Shown piece after piece: positions 63,141 to 64,000 of a DNA stretch of 64,000 nucleotides. Position 1 is the stretch's first letter. Each line of letters opens with the position of its first letter. The notes below the pieces were generated by a model, which saw nothing but the letters and a program-made list of their open reading frames with translations, did not search any database and was not told the origin of the DNA. Both the position numbers and the translations under genes were made by a program. The DNA comes from Oikopleura dioica (taxonomy: Eukaryota > Chordata > Appendicularia > Copelata > Oikopleuridae): NCBI GenBank assembly GCA_907165135.1, contig OU015569.1, forward strand, positions 7,564,501 through 7,628,500. The letters are read 5' to 3'.

Positions 63141-64000
63141 CAAGTCTCCACTGCAAATACCAGAATAATTCAACCTTCGTCAAGCAAATCTCCGCCGCTG
63201 AAACGTAAGGCTCTAGGTTTATACGAAAAGCAACCTGAAAGAGACTGTAGTTTTACGTGTGGACGCTTGCTATGACATTCTTTTTCCTCCACTTGTTCAC
63301 GAATTATTCATCTTATTTATCTAATTAAATAATATATAATAATATATAAAAAATCGGCTGGAGTGAGTAGCTTTTAATATTTGATCAATATTTCAGCACT
63401 CAAATACTTCGAACTTACACCAGCATGAACAGAAACTATTCTTTATTTCAAACCCCTGGAGATTATTACTTATTCAGTGCAACAGCATCACTTATTCATC
63501 ATTGAAAGACCACCGCTGCCTTCTGAATTCTTCCAAGACAAAACTATTTGTCTAAAATTAATTTCATTTATCTGCGCTTAGTTTCGTTGTCTTAGTCGCT
63601 GCATAGTTGGAAAAAGACTCCTTGCTCTAAAGGGTGCCTTATTAGGGTGGCATTATTTCTCAGCGTCATATCCTGTCAAAATATGGATGCCAGTAATCTT
63701 CACATTAATCGCCGCGGTTGAGGCTCGTTGAGCACTTGTCAATGAGTATAGTCTCGCTTTTTGATGTAAATAGTAATCAACGGAATAGTGTGTCTCGAGT
63801 AAGCGGTAGCTATCCGACCGTGTTAATTACTATCCGTATCTTTACGATGTCACAAATTTTACTGGTCTTTTGATCGCGACAGCGTCATTAATAATCGACT
63901 TAGTTTTATCGCTTCCCAAAGACGCCGCGAAGCAACGAGCTATCCAACTGATTGCTTTTGAGATTAAGTTAACAGGTTCTGGCAGTTTGATTTCGCCCTA
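63141..64000. other. 3' flank, nothing recognised
   Basis: No supported exon. TA-rich sequence at 63330-63350 includes ATATATAATAATATAT. Possibly 3' UTR of the preceding gene at its left end. Confidence 0.4.

Overview
The window is animal nuclear DNA and best fits a larvacean tunicate (Oikopleura-like chordate). Evidence: genes are tightly packed, often convergent or divergent with only tens to hundreds of bases between them. Most introns are 40-60 nt. Many introns whose boundaries are fixed by reading frame and protein family start with GA, GC or GG instead of GT while still ending in AG. The gene content is metazoan: classical cadherin, Groucho/TLE, MEGF, nuclear receptor, amphiphysin. There is no prokaryotic or organellar signal. 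All gene models were assembled by eye from frame and splice phase, so exon edges are approximate unless stated.

Layout. 574-7032 (+): MEGF6-like EMI/EGF protein (5' partial) with a hAT-type MITE in one intron. 7494-8269 (-): short secreted collagen-like protein. 8479-10266 and 10345-10799 (-): two closely spaced unrecognised genes. 12592-14602 (+): GT31 beta-1,3-glycosyltransferase. 16106-18368 (+): amphiphysin/BIN (BAR plus SH3). 18576-20765 (-): beta-1,4-galactosyltransferase with a long extra C-terminal region. 22131-29006 (+): classical cadherin carrying two transposons, one of them an apparently intact 3.06-kb Kolobok-like element with its transposase. 29126-30791 (-): NR1H-like (FXR/LXR-type) nuclear receptor. 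31995-33175 (-): orphan protein with a CaaX-like end. 33316-34931 (-): PCGF-type RING fused to CW zinc finger and PWWP. 35368-38433 (-): IRE1/RNase L-type kinase-KEN protein with an N-terminal coiled coil and C-terminal WD40-like region. 38647-39408 (-): small membrane protein. 39778-41283 (+): F-box/LRR-like gene with a MITE at a splice donor. 41753-46548 (+): secreted tandem GH16 glucanase with Cys-rich modules and Thr linkers. 46985-48393 (+): secreted CUB/Thr-rich/His-rich protein. 48927-53430 (-): Groucho/TLE, 5' partial. 53431-61694: about 8 kb without convincing genes. 61695-63140 (+): basic, membrane-anchored orphan protein.

Most notable: two new-looking domain fusions (RING-CW-PWWP and coiled coil-kinase-KEN-WD40); a recently duplicated GH16 cassette; and three transposable elements sitting exactly at exon-intron borders, so that excising each in silico restores a short intron. 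The genes do not form one pathway. The GH16 and CUB genes are adjacent, secreted and share Thr-rich linkers, and may act together in a secreted matrix or in digestion.
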